NCBI GenBank assembly: GCA_905236975.1 | Contig: CAJOQU010000004.1 | Coordinates: 1 to 13,297 of the forward strand | DNA: 13,297 bases | Direction of reading: 5' to 3' | DNA from: an uncultured Clostridia bacterium | GTDB lineage: Bacteria; Bacillota; Clostridia; Oscillospirales; Acutalibacteraceae | Part shown: piece after piece, positions 1 to 6,986 of the stretch | Numbering within the stretch: position 1 is the stretch's first letter | Layout of the letters: the number at the start of each line of letters is the position of its first letter | Notes under the pieces: generated by a model | What the model saw: the letters and a program-made list of their open reading frames with translations, nothing else | What the model was told of the DNA's origin: nothing | Database searches by the model: none | Program-made: the position numbers and the translations under genes

Positions 1-294
1 CGCATAGGAGCCGATCGACTCCCGCACGGTGCCCAGCGCCTCCGATAAATGCGAATCAAACGAAGGGTCGTTTGCAAGATTGTCGGCATAGCTGTCAACA
101 TATTCCTGCGCCGATTCACCATCGCTTAAGTCGTAGGTGACCTCTTCCCCGTCCACATCAACAGAAAAACCGCTGTCTGCGGCGGTGGCGGTTGTTGTTT
201 CCTCCTCAGCGGTGGTCGTCAAAGCGCCAAAAGCGAACGAGACGACAAATACCACCGCAAGCAGGAGGATGATTCTTTTTGACCATTGTTTCAT
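1..294 (-). CDS. Exported protein of unknown function, N-terminal 98 residues (partial)
   Basis: The gene runs off the left edge; 98 codons are visible. The ATG at 294 has a GGAGGT site 6 nt upstream, which fixes the start. Residues 1-29 form a signal peptide: basic start MKQWSKR, then a hydrophobic stretch of about 20 residues rich in Leu, Val and Phe ending near ALTTTA. No lipobox cysteine is present, so it is probably secreted by signal peptidase I or kept as an N-terminal anchor. A short Thr/Glu/Ala-rich linker follows, then an acidic region (SVDVDGEEVTYDLSDGE) that begins a globular domain. No family is recognised from this fragment. It lies 59 nt downstream of the alpha-galactosidase on the same strand and could be read from that promoter, unless the hairpin between them terminates transcription. 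Confidence 0.75.
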   Translation of the reverse strand, partial: MKQWSKRIILLLAVVFVVSFAFGALTTTAEEETTTATAADSGFSVDVDGEEVTYDLSDGESAQEYVDSYADNLANDPSFDSHLSEALGTVRESIGSYA

Positions 295-315
295 ATCATA
301 ACCTCCAAAAAGTAA

Positions 316-342
316 GCGTGGCCTCAAAAAAAGCAGTCACGC
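316..342 (-). terminator. Possible weak terminator/attenuator hairpin after alpha-galactosidase
   Basis: On the minus strand an imperfect 10-bp stem (GCGTG pairing with CACGC, plus weaker inner pairs) encloses a loop of seven T, followed by TTACTTTTT. It lies between the alpha-galactosidase stop and the next gene's RBS. The inner pairs include mismatches, so termination would be partial at best. Confidence 0.3.
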
Positions 343-353
343 AAAAATACCCA

Positions 354-2255
354 TTACCCGTGCTTCTCCGCAAATGTTTCCGGCAGCGCATTGGCGGCAC
401 ATCCCTCGGTTTGGAGCAGCGTCGCTATATAAGCAAAGCGATCGTTTTGTTCTGTGATCTGAAAGGAAATTCCGTTTTCAATCAATTCCTTGCCGGAAAA
501 AACGTCTTCGTCAAGGCGATAGCTGACATTTTCCTTCAAAAGCGGAAAGACGGTGATGTTTGGCTGATGCAGATGTTCCGCGATTACGGAAATGACGCAT
601 TTTTTCAAATCGGAGTCGGTATATTCGATTGCGGTAACCCCATCCGCGTCAATCAAGATATGTGCTTCTGCATTTCTCAAAAAATCCCGTTCTGATTTGT
701 GAAAGCGAATATACTCTTTTAAATCGGTGTAATCCTTTTGATTCAGAAGGGTAAGATCGCAGCTGATTCCCAACCCTCCGCCGTATAAGAACGCGGTCAG
801 ATAGGAAAAACTGATGTTTTCAATTTTGCCCCATTCGTTGTCACAACAGGCGAGGATTTTTTGGGACGGTTCCGGCATGGAGCAATCATAAGAAGTGATG
901 CAGGCATACCGTTCGATCATTTGCGGCGGAAGCCGAAGAAGCGACTCTTTTACAATCCGTAAGCCGTCATAGGGGCTTTGGTTGTCACTCAGCCAAAATC
1001 CGGAAAATCTACCGGCAAAAGCAAGGTTCATGCGTTGCCCGCCCGAAGCGCAGTTTTCCAAATATAAATCGTGATACCGAAGCTTCAGTCGGTCGATAAA
1101 ATGCAAATATCCCCGATACCATGGTAAGAAGGCCTGCTGTTCTGTGTCAAAGGGAAAAATTTGGTTAAAATCCAACTTCAGCCAGCGGATGTCATAGGTT
1201 TCGATCGCGCTGCACAGAAGGCCGAAAAGATATTCGGCGGCTTCCCGGTTGGAAAAGTCCAACAATAACTCATCGCCATTTGGCTTGAAATATTCGGGAT
1301 GCGCGTGGACAATATCAGAATTGCGATCAGCCGTTTCCAGCTCGAACCACAACCCGAATTTCATACCTTTTTCATATACTTTTTGAGAAAGCGTTTTCAT
1401 TTGACCAAATAAGGCGCCGGTGGTATTTTCAATATAATCACCCCGGCTGGTCATCCAGTCGCTGCCTTTTCCAAACCAGCCCGCATCGATAACAAAATAC
1501 TCTGCGCCGAGATCCGCTGCCGGAGTAATTTGTTGTTCGATTTTTTCAAAGGTCAAGTGGTCGAATACATAAAGCCATGTGTTATAGACGACCGGCATAG
1601 CATAGGCGGGAAGGGTTTGATTGCAATAACGGTGCAATTTATACGCGTCGAGGTCTGTTTTATTATGAAACTCATAATACAGAACATTTGGCAATTCCAA
1701 GCTCTCGCCGGGAAGCAAGGGGTAAGAAAAACAGTGGTCGCAGATTCCGATTTCCACGATCAATTCTCTTGTTTGAGCATGAAAATTACCGTAAAAAGCG
1801 CGCAGCTCGTATGCACAAAACGGTAACAGGTGAAAAACGATGCCTTTGGAAAGCTGCTCGTTCCATAAGGCGATCATGGGAGTGCACCCGGTACTTGTTC
1901 GATTGGTGCGGCATTCGCTGATGATCCCCGTATTCAGCCGCTGCCAGGAGCCTTCGCTTTCCCGGCGCCAGGTGTTGGACTGCGTATATACTTCATATGA
2001 AGCGCCATCCATCACAAAAACCGATTTCGCCGCACGGAGCTGAACCGTACTGCCCGAATGATTGGAAACTACATCTCTGCGGAGAAAGACGCCTTCGTTT
2101 TTCTCCTCAAAAATCGCGCAAGCCTCCACCCCACCGCATGAGGCGGAAAGAGTATTGCCGTCTTGCACAATTGAATCGGAAATTGTTCCGAAATCTCCTG
2201 CCACATCAAAAACGGCAAGTGCGCTGTGTACTTGTTTTTGATAATCGTAAATCAT
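354..2255 (-). CDS. Alpha-galactosidase, glycoside hydrolase family 36
   Basis: Hydrolyses terminal alpha-1,6-galactosyl residues (melibiose, raffinose-type sugars); no signal peptide, so cytoplasmic. The 633-residue product shows the GH36 order: N-terminal beta domain, then a (beta/alpha)8 barrel with VIDAGWFG, FGLWFELE, KLDFN (nucleophile Asp, about residue 362), ENCASGGQR and SDNQSPYDG (acid/base Asp, about residue 424), then a short beta C-terminus. It is somewhat shorter than the 700-plus residues common for the family, mostly in the N-terminal domain. The ATG at 2255 is preferred because GGAG lies 6 nt upstream; the in-frame TTG at 2267 overlaps that RBS. It has its own promoter (2364-2392) and a dyad-rich leader. 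Natural substrate cannot be told from sequence; a galactokinase at 6987 could use the galactose released. Confidence 0.92.
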   Translation of the reverse strand: MIYDYQKQVHSALAVFDVAGDFGTISDSIVQDGNTLSASCGGVEACAIFEEKNEGVFLRRDVVSNHSGSTVQLRAAKSVFVMDGASYEVYTQSNTWRRESEGSWQRLNTGIISECRTNRTSTGCTPMIALWNEQLSKGIVFHLLPFCAYELRAFYGNFHAQTRELIVEIGICDHCFSYPLLPGESLELPNVLYYEFHNKTDLDAYKLHRYCNQTLPAYAMPVVYNTWLYVFDHLTFEKIEQQITPAADLGAEYFVIDAGWFGKGSDWMTSRGDYIENTTGALFGQMKTLSQKVYEKGMKFGLWFELETADRNSDIVHAHPEYFKPNGDELLLDFSNREAAEYLFGLLCSAIETYDIRWLKLDFNQIFPFDTEQQAFLPWYRGYLHFIDRLKLRYHDLYLENCASGGQRMNLAFAGRFSGFWLSDNQSPYDGLRIVKESLLRLPPQMIERYACITSYDCSMPEPSQKILACCDNEWGKIENISFSYLTAFLYGGGLGISCDLTLLNQKDYTDLKEYIRFHKSERDFLRNAEAHILIDADGVTAIEYTDSDLKKCVISVIAEHLHQPNITVFPLLKENVSYRLDEDVFSGKELIENGISFQITEQNDRFAYIATLLQTEGCAANALPETFAEKHG

Positions 2256-2267
2256 AGCAGTCTCCAA

Positions 2268-2345
2268 GGTGATGTATCATATCGGATACAGGTAAATCGC
2301 GCAAGAACTCCAACCCGCAAGCGGCGGTATTATTGACCTGCCACC
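2268..2345 (-). promoter_or_regulatory. Structured 5' leader of the alpha-galactosidase gene (candidate cis-regulatory RNA or operator)
   Basis: Between the promoter and the RBS the minus-strand transcript can fold as a closed multi-branch element. GGTGG (2345-2341) pairs with TCACC (2272-2268), the next bases CAGGT (2340-2336) pair with ACCTG (2293-2289), and TATC (2288-2285) pairs with GATA (2278-2275). The last helix can extend to TGTATC/GATACA, in competition with the second helix. A GC-rich CCGC/GCGG hairpin is possible inside the second helix. The outer helix ends just before the GGAG RBS, so folding could affect translation. As DNA, TGTATC-N6-GATACA would also suit a dimeric repressor. 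It matches no riboswitch class I can name. Confidence 0.4.
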
Positions 2346-2363
2346 CCTCTACCATATGGAGAT

Positions 2364-2392
2364 AGGATAGCACAACTTTTACCACTTGTCAA
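2364..2392 (-). promoter_or_regulatory. Sigma-A promoter of the alpha-galactosidase gene
   Basis: Minus strand: TTGACA (2392-2387), a 17-nt spacer, TATCCT (2369-2364). The -35 is perfect and the -10 matches four of six. The predicted start near 2357 gives a leader of about 100 nt. A CCATATGG palindrome sits at the expected start site. The promoter lies just beyond the uvrC stop codon, so this gene does not depend on uvrC transcription. Confidence 0.8.
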
Positions 2393-2411
2393 CAAAAAAT
2401 TCACATATTCT

Positions 2412-4247
2412 TCATAAACCGTGAAAATATCCGTAAACACTCTCAGCGGCAGATTGGGTCATGCCGGGTGCGGCGGTCAATTCCTCTACCGATGCTTCAC
2501 GGATGGCCTTGACGGTCTTAAACGCTTTCATAAGGGCTGCGGCTCGGGCTTTTCCGATGCCTTCAATATTCAAAAGCTCGCTGTTCAGCATCGCCTTACT
2601 GCGGCGGTTTTTATGGTATCCGATCGCAAAACGGTGCACCTCGTCCTGAATATTGGTAACAAAGGTAAAGGCGGCGCGGTTGGATTTGATGGCAATATCT
2701 CCGCCCTGCGAAGAAATGGCGCGGGTGCGGTGCTTGGAGTCTTTGACCATGCCGAACACCGGCACGGTGATTTCGTGGCGTTTCAGTACCGGCAGCACGG
2801 CAGACAACTGCCCCTGTCCGCCGTCCAACAAGATCAGGTCGGGGAGTTTGGCAAACTCCGCGTCCTCCCCTTTTTCATACTCTGTAAAGCGGCGATCCAA
2901 TACCTCGGCCATGGAACGGTAATCGTCCTGCCCAGAAAAGCTTTTGATCTGAAACCGGCGATAAGCGGGTTTATAGGGGCGTCCATCCATAAACACCACC
3001 ATGCCCGCCACGTTTTCACTGCCGGCGGTGTTGGAAATATCATATGATTCGATTCGGCGGGGAGCGGTTTTCAGACCAAGCAGACGTGCTAATTCATTTA
3101 AGACAGACATTTCCCTGCCTGTGCGCCCGGCCTGTGCCGACAAAGTTTCTGCCGCGTTTTTTAAGCACATGTCAAGCAACTGCTTTTGTTCCCCTTGTTT
3201 CGGCGTTAAAAACACTACCTTACGCCCGGCTTTTTCGGTCAGCCAATCCTCCAGCGCGGTGCGATCCTCTTCCTCATCAATCAGGATGCGCGAAGGCGGA
3301 TCGGCGCGGTCGCTGTAAAAGCGGCTTAAAAACTCGGCATACAGCAGCTGCCGGTCAGTGACCCCATCAATCAGGAAAGAAAGCTTATCCACCAAACGGT
3401 AGTCACGAAATAAAATGACCTCTACACAGGCCGTCTCGCCGATAAAAGCCGAGGCGATGACGTCCTCGCTCTTGTAAGGCGCCCGCACAACCTTTTGTTT
3501 TTGACGAATTTTTTCAATGGCGGTAATGCGATCCCGCAGGACGGCGGCAGTTTCAAACTGCAAATTTTCGGCCGCCTGCTCCATTTTTGCCCGCAGATCG
3601 TCAAGCAAAGCGCCGTTTTTATCACCGTGACGAATAAAATCCACCGCCGCGTCGACGGTATCTAAATATTCCCGCAGCGGCATTTTTCCACGGCAGGGCG
3701 CCGAACAGATGCCGATGTGGTAGTTTAAACAGGGTTTGGAAATTTTATCAAAATCGCGGGTACAATCGGGCAATTTAAAAATTTTACGGGTCTCATCCAC
3801 CGTTTCGCGCACAATATAAAAAGAATTATAGGGGCCAATGTAATCCCCTTCTTGCTCGGTTGATTTAGCGGCGGCAAGGCGTTTCCATTTATCGGCTGTG
3901 ATATGAATATAAGAATAGCCCTTATCATCCTTTAAAAGAATGTTATATTTCGGCTGATTTTGCTTAATCAGCGAATTTTCCAAGATCAACGCTTCAAATT
4001 CACTGTCGCATAAAATGGTTTCAAAATCGTCAACCTGTGCGACCATGCGCCTGACCTTTTCGGTGTGCTGATTGCCGCTTCCGAAATATTGTGTTACGCG
4101 GTTTTTCAGCGCTTTAGCCTTGCCGATGTAAATGATCTTGCCGCTTTTATCCTTCATGATATACACGCCGGGCGTCAGCGGCAAATGATTGGCCTTGTTT
4201 TTTAACGCGGCCAGTTTTTCGGCATTGGCGTAAATATTCACGGCCAT
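2412..4247 (-). CDS. uvrC: UvrABC system protein C (excinuclease subunit C)
   Basis: Makes both incisions around a bulky DNA lesion in nucleotide excision repair, recruited by UvrB. The 611-residue length is normal. Domains in order: GIY-YIG nuclease (GVYIMKD at about 27-33, IIYIGKAKALKNR at 38-50, SEFEALILEN near 82-91) for the 3' cut; four cysteines C162, C173, C181, C185 matching the [4Fe-4S] site known in UvrC; UVR motif (about 215-249) that binds UvrB; RNase H-like endonuclease domain (IESYDISNTAG, DLILLDGGQGQ, FAIGYHKNRRS) for the 5' cut; and C-terminal helix-hairpin-helix repeats (NIEGIGKARAAALMKAF, APGMTQSAAESVYGYF). The ATG at 4247 has AAGGGGG immediately upstream. It has its own promoter (4263-4291) with a very short leader, and appears monocistronic. 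Confidence 0.98.
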   Translation of the reverse strand: MAVNIYANAEKLAALKNKANHLPLTPGVYIMKDKSGKIIYIGKAKALKNRVTQYFGSGNQHTEKVRRMVAQVDDFETILCDSEFEALILENSLIKQNQPKYNILLKDDKGYSYIHITADKWKRLAAAKSTEQEGDYIGPYNSFYIVRETVDETRKIFKLPDCTRDFDKISKPCLNYHIGICSAPCRGKMPLREYLDTVDAAVDFIRHGDKNGALLDDLRAKMEQAAENLQFETAAVLRDRITAIEKIRQKQKVVRAPYKSEDVIASAFIGETACVEVILFRDYRLVDKLSFLIDGVTDRQLLYAEFLSRFYSDRADPPSRILIDEEEDRTALEDWLTEKAGRKVVFLTPKQGEQKQLLDMCLKNAAETLSAQAGRTGREMSVLNELARLLGLKTAPRRIESYDISNTAGSENVAGMVVFMDGRPYKPAYRRFQIKSFSGQDDYRSMAEVLDRRFTEYEKGEDAEFAKLPDLILLDGGQGQLSAVLPVLKRHEITVPVFGMVKDSKHRTRAISSQGGDIAIKSNRAAFTFVTNIQDEVHRFAIGYHKNRRSKAMLNSELLNIEGIGKARAAALMKAFKTVKAIREASVEELTAAPGMTQSAAESVYGYFHGL

Positions 4248-4262
4248 TCCCCCTTTTTATTT

Positions 4263-4291
4263 ATGATACCGCACTTCCCCTTTTGATTCAA
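4263..4291 (-). promoter_or_regulatory. uvrC promoter
   Basis: Minus strand: TTGAAT (4291-4286), a 17-nt spacer, TATCAT (4268-4263). The predicted start near 4256 leaves a leader of only about 10 nt, essentially just the RBS. No LexA/SOS box of the Firmicute type was seen here. The -35 is 3 bp from the -35 of the divergent lipoprotein promoter. Confidence 0.7.
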
Positions 4292-4294
4292 GTA

Positions 4295-4323
4295 TTGATT
4301 TTTACAGTCGGACGAATTATAAT
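4295..4323 (+). promoter_or_regulatory. Promoter of the small lipoprotein gene
   Basis: Plus strand: TTGATT (4295-4300), a 17-nt spacer, TATAAT (4318-4323), a perfect -10. It is back to back with the uvrC promoter, so the two polymerase footprints overlap. Confidence 0.75.
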
Positions 4324-4368
4324 GACAATATCCAAATTTTTCCAAATGATTCGGAAAGGGTGTACTGG

Positions 4369-4701
4369 TTGAAACGATTATTTGCAACGATCATCAGTTG
4401 TTTGCTGTTGCTTAGCTTTGCCGGATGCAGCCCGTCCCTGTTAGACAACTCTGAACCGCCTAAGGTAGAGGTGCAATTTTCGACCGATGGCACGGTCAAC
4501 GGCTACCGCACGGAATCAAGCGCAATCACCGCCGGTACCGCAACGACCGCAGCCTATATCGGCAACAGCAATTCCATGCGGTTTCATCTGCCGACATGTC
4601 GCAGCGTTTCCGGTATGAAAGAAGATCATAAACTATCCTTCAATAGCCGCGATGAAGCAATTGCACAGGGTTATACGCCGTGCGGAATATGCAAACCGTA
4701 A
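4369..4701 (+). CDS. Small lipoprotein with C-terminal Cys/His metal-binding-like motif
   Basis: Product of 110 residues. The TTG at 4369 is chosen because AAAGGG lies 8 nt upstream; the in-frame GTG at 4360 would overlap that RBS. Residues 1-20 are a lipoprotein signal peptide ending in the lipobox FAGC (Cys20), so it should be anchored to the outer face of the membrane. After a low-complexity Thr/Ala-rich spacer, residues about 63-110 hold a compact motif: AAYIGNSNSMRFHLPTC, then SFNSRDEAI and YTPCGICKP. His73, Cys77, Cys105 and Cys108 are spaced like an Ada-type zinc site. This motif recurs in small exported Firmicute proteins and at the C-terminus of some thermonuclease-like proteins (from memory). 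Function unknown: metal binding or a wall/DNA interaction are guesses. It has its own promoter and a strong terminator, so it is a one-gene unit. Confidence 0.85.
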   Translation: MKRLFATIISCLLLLSFAGCSPSLLDNSEPPKVEVQFSTDGTVNGYRTESSAITAGTATTAAYIGNSNSMRFHLPTCRSVSGMKEDHKLSFNSRDEAIAQGYTPCGICKP

Positions 4702-4720
4702 TTTTTAATAAGATGAAACA

Positions 4721-4756
4721 CCCCCAAGTCTCGGCAATTTTCGTGAGACTTGGGGG
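4721..4756. terminator. Rho-independent terminator between convergent genes, probably bidirectional
   Basis: A perfect 12-bp stem CCCCCAAGTCTC/GAGACTTGGGGG with a 12-nt loop, 19 nt after the lipoprotein stop. The plus-strand tail is CTTGTTCTTATT and the minus-strand tail TGTTTCATCTTATT. Both are moderately T-rich, so it likely stops both the lipoprotein transcript and the convergent tmcAL operon. Confidence 0.85.
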
Positions 4757-4792
4757 CTTGTTCTTATTCATGCAAAATTCTGAATTTCCCTT

Positions 4793-5722
4793 TTATATTT
4801 TTGAAAGCAAATTGTCAATGGATTCATCACTCTTGAAATCAACTTCACACGGCTTTTTTATGAGCGACCAGCTTTCCACCAATTCATTGAACCCGCCGGG
4901 CTTGACCGTTTTCAGCTCGCTAAGAGTTTCCACCTCGATCATATTTTGATTGGTATAGGTTTCAAACGAGCAACCGCCGTCCGGATAAACGCCGTTCGGA
5001 TGATTGGTGTGATGACTTTTACAGAAAATGTCATTCCGGTTTACATAATATACTTGACCGCAGTTCAGGTCAAGACCGATCTTAATGGGCTTGGGGGCAA
5101 CATCCTGCCGTAGTGTTATGTACCGGTCACCCCAATAAAGGCGATCATCGCTCATATTGGTATAGGGCCAAACAGAAATAATGCGATTGGAAAGCAGGCC
5201 GGTATCGTTGGTATTCATTGGGATAATGAGTGTACCGCCGGCATTGGAAACAGACAATCCCCAAACCGCAAAGGTTTGATCTTGGTCGGAAATATTTTTG
5301 ACAGTCATTTTGACCTGCATGTTGGCATCATCCGCATCCATTTGGACTGTCAAAGATTTGGCAAAGCCGTTTTCAATTTCGGGATTCGGTGTAAAGATCG
5401 CGCCGTTTTCGATTATTTCATACGCAACCGGCTCCATATCGGGATAATAGGTTTCGGGGTAAGACTCGGGCGACACCCAAATGCGGTGACCGCCTAAATT
5501 TTCCCAGGTGCGGTCTTGGCCGTAATAATCAGTAAATTGCTGATCGACCATTTTTCCCAAAGCGGCGCGATTATCACACATGATATTTTGCCCACCAACA
5601 TAACCGAATCGAATAATGCGCGGACCGACATCGACCGTGACATAAGCCTCGATCACGCCGTTTGTGATGCACAGGCACCGACCGTAATCTTTATAACTTT
5701 CCATTTCTTTTACAGTGACCAT
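4793..5722 (-). CDS. Galactose-mutarotase-fold protein, DUF4380-like
   Basis: Product of 309 residues, no signal peptide, predicted cytoplasmic and mostly beta. Recognisable stretches are VDVGPRIIRFGYVGGQNI near the N-terminus, GGHRIWVSPESYPETYYPD in the middle, and YPDGGCSFETYTNQNMIEVETLS followed by PGG and ESW at the C-terminal end. These resemble the aldose-1-epimerase/galactose-mutarotase-like beta-sandwich families, particularly DUF4380. The carbohydrate ligand and any enzyme activity are unknown; the conserved His/Asp/Glu are candidate binding residues. The ATG at 5722 is preferred over a GTG at 5758: it has GGAG 8 nt upstream and lies 2 nt after the tmcAL stop, so the two are very likely cotranscribed and translationally coupled. 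Confidence 0.7.
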   Translation of the reverse strand: MVTVKEMESYKDYGRCLCITNGVIEAYVTVDVGPRIIRFGYVGGQNIMCDNRAALGKMVDQQFTDYYGQDRTWENLGGHRIWVSPESYPETYYPDMEPVAYEIIENGAIFTPNPEIENGFAKSLTVQMDADDANMQVKMTVKNISDQDQTFAVWGLSVSNAGGTLIIPMNTNDTGLLSNRIISVWPYTNMSDDRLYWGDRYITLRQDVAPKPIKIGLDLNCGQVYYVNRNDIFCKSHHTNHPNGVYPDGGCSFETYTNQNMIEVETLSELKTVKPGGFNELVESWSLIKKPCEVDFKSDESIDNLLSKI

Positions 5723-5724
5723 TT

Positions 5725-6885
5725 TCAACACTCCGATTTTATCAATTTTGCTGTCCACTCCGATCCGCAGGATCCGGGAGGTTCAAACGCCAAGGCGTAC
5801 AAATCCGCCGCACGGCATTCTGTTTGAAATAAATGCTGTGCCGATTCCGAAAGAGCGGCAATATCCCCCGTGCGCAGAACCGGAGGAACAGACGCGCAAT
5901 CGGCTGCCGATCTGATAAGCCGTTCCCCTGCCCTGCTGAATCCCAGCACTCTGGCGTAAGGCGGCACCTTGCCGAAAAAGGCGTTGTCCAGCCCCAAAAA
6001 GGCCGAAAGCACCAGTCGGCGTATCCGCGCATGTGAATATCGCTTCACTTTAACAGTATTATACAATTCCTGCAAGCTATTTGCAAGAGAAACAGCAGAA
6101 AATAGTTTATTTTCCAACCCTTCGCTGAGATCCGGCAGAGTTTGCAGGTCTTGAAGCGTTTTGGTACGCAAAACGGCAAGGATGGCGCGCTCAAGTCGAG
6201 AAATATCGGCTATTCGGGTAGGGTCCAGCAACGAGAGCATCTCTTTCGGCATATACGGGGCGCATTCTTCAAAATCGCCGTGCAAAAGGCGTTCGCGCAA
6301 AGTAGTGGCTGAAGCGAAACGCCCTGAGGGCGTATCATCGTGATGCCCTGCCCCCTGCCGTTTGATGGTTTGAAAACGAACATTCAAGCCGATTCGTCTT
6401 GCCGCCAGCATGTATTCAATCCCCAAATTGTTGTTGGGGGCGGATAAAAGATCGCCTAAATCAGCCGCTTTGTCCCGTGCGGCGGCGAAGGACATGCCGG
6501 TTTTAAGATAAGCGGAAAGCCGCTCTTGAAAGGCCGTGCTTTGTAAAACATCACAGGCATTCTGTAAGGCGGTAATATCCCCGCATTCACTGCCAAACAA
6601 AATAGTATCACATCCGGCGGCCTGCAATAGCGAAACGCCGCCCAGCGCAAAATTTTGCGCGGTGGACATGGCATATGGCAGCGGCAATTCTAAGACAAGA
6701 TCCGCGCCATGCAGCAGCGCCGCCTGCGCGCGCAGGCGCTTATCGGTAACAGCGACATCCCCACGCTGAACAAAATTGCCGCTCATGGCGCAAACAACCG
6801 TGCCCTGATTTTTTGCATATTCCAGCAAGGCGCGGTGCCCGTTATGAAAAGGGTTGAACTCCGCAATAATGCCGACACAAGCCAA
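5725..6885 (-). CDS. tmcAL: tRNA(Met) cytidine acetate ligase TmcAL
   Basis: Forms N4-acetylcytidine at the wobble base of elongator tRNA-Met using acetate and ATP (established for B. subtilis YlbM/TmcAL). The 386-residue product begins with the nucleotidyltransferase-like signature GIIAEFNPFHNGH (about 5-17), followed by SGNFVQRGDVAV, DLVLELPLPYAMS and AGCDTILFGSECGD, then a helical C-terminal RNA-binding part (SHARIRRLVLSAFLG). Length and motifs fit the family. The start is a TTG at 6885 with GGAGG 6 nt upstream; this puts the signature at residue 5, as usual. A longer frame to 6963 would include the promoter and lacks an RBS. It is first in a two-gene unit with the DUF4380-like gene. Confidence 0.93.
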   Translation of the reverse strand: MACVGIIAEFNPFHNGHRALLEYAKNQGTVVCAMSGNFVQRGDVAVTDKRLRAQAALLHGADLVLELPLPYAMSTAQNFALGGVSLLQAAGCDTILFGSECGDITALQNACDVLQSTAFQERLSAYLKTGMSFAAARDKAADLGDLLSAPNNNLGIEYMLAARRIGLNVRFQTIKRQGAGHHDDTPSGRFASATTLRERLLHGDFEECAPYMPKEMLSLLDPTRIADISRLERAILAVLRTKTLQDLQTLPDLSEGLENKLFSAVSLANSLQELYNTVKVKRYSHARIRRLVLSAFLGLDNAFFGKVPPYARVLGFSRAGERLIRSAADCASVPPVLRTGDIAALSESAQHLFQTECRAADLYALAFEPPGSCGSEWTAKLIKSEC

Positions 6886-6909
6886 ACGAACACCTCCGAA
6901 AGAAAAGAC

Positions 6910-6938
6910 TTGCAAAAAAGGTTCGCATCCAGTATTAT
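6910..6938 (+). promoter_or_regulatory. galK promoter
   Basis: Plus strand: TTGCAA (6910-6915), a 17-nt spacer, TATTAT (6933-6938). A better -10 (TATAAT, 6938-6943) exists but is 22 nt from that -35. The -10 lies inside the perfect palindrome TATTATATAATA (6933-6944), shared with the tmcAL promoter. Confidence 0.55.
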
Positions 6939-6963
6939 ATAATAAGCGCAATGCGTTTTTCAA
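6934..6963 (-). promoter_or_regulatory. tmcAL operon promoter
   Basis: Minus strand: TTGAAA (6963-6958), an 18-nt spacer, TATAAT (6939-6934). The predicted start is near 6927, giving a leader of about 42 nt. It occupies the same DNA as the galK promoter, so polymerase can probably use only one at a time. Confidence 0.6.
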
Positions 6964-6986
6964 CCATTTTTTGGAGGAATCTGTAT

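Noticed and set aside
279..695. Plus-strand open frame of 138 codons opposite the alpha-galactosidase C-terminus
   Set aside because: It is antisense to a well-supported gene, lacks an RBS, and its translation resembles no family.
2421..3047. Long plus-strand open frame (208 codons) antisense to uvrC
   Set aside because: UvrC is unambiguous on the other strand; the antisense frame reflects codon bias and has no RBS or recognisable domain.
6918..6932. GGTTCGCATCC, which resembles a tRNA T-loop
   Set aside because: The invariant A58 is a C, no T-stem pairing or CCA follows at tRNA spacing, and the bases form the spacer of the galK promoter.
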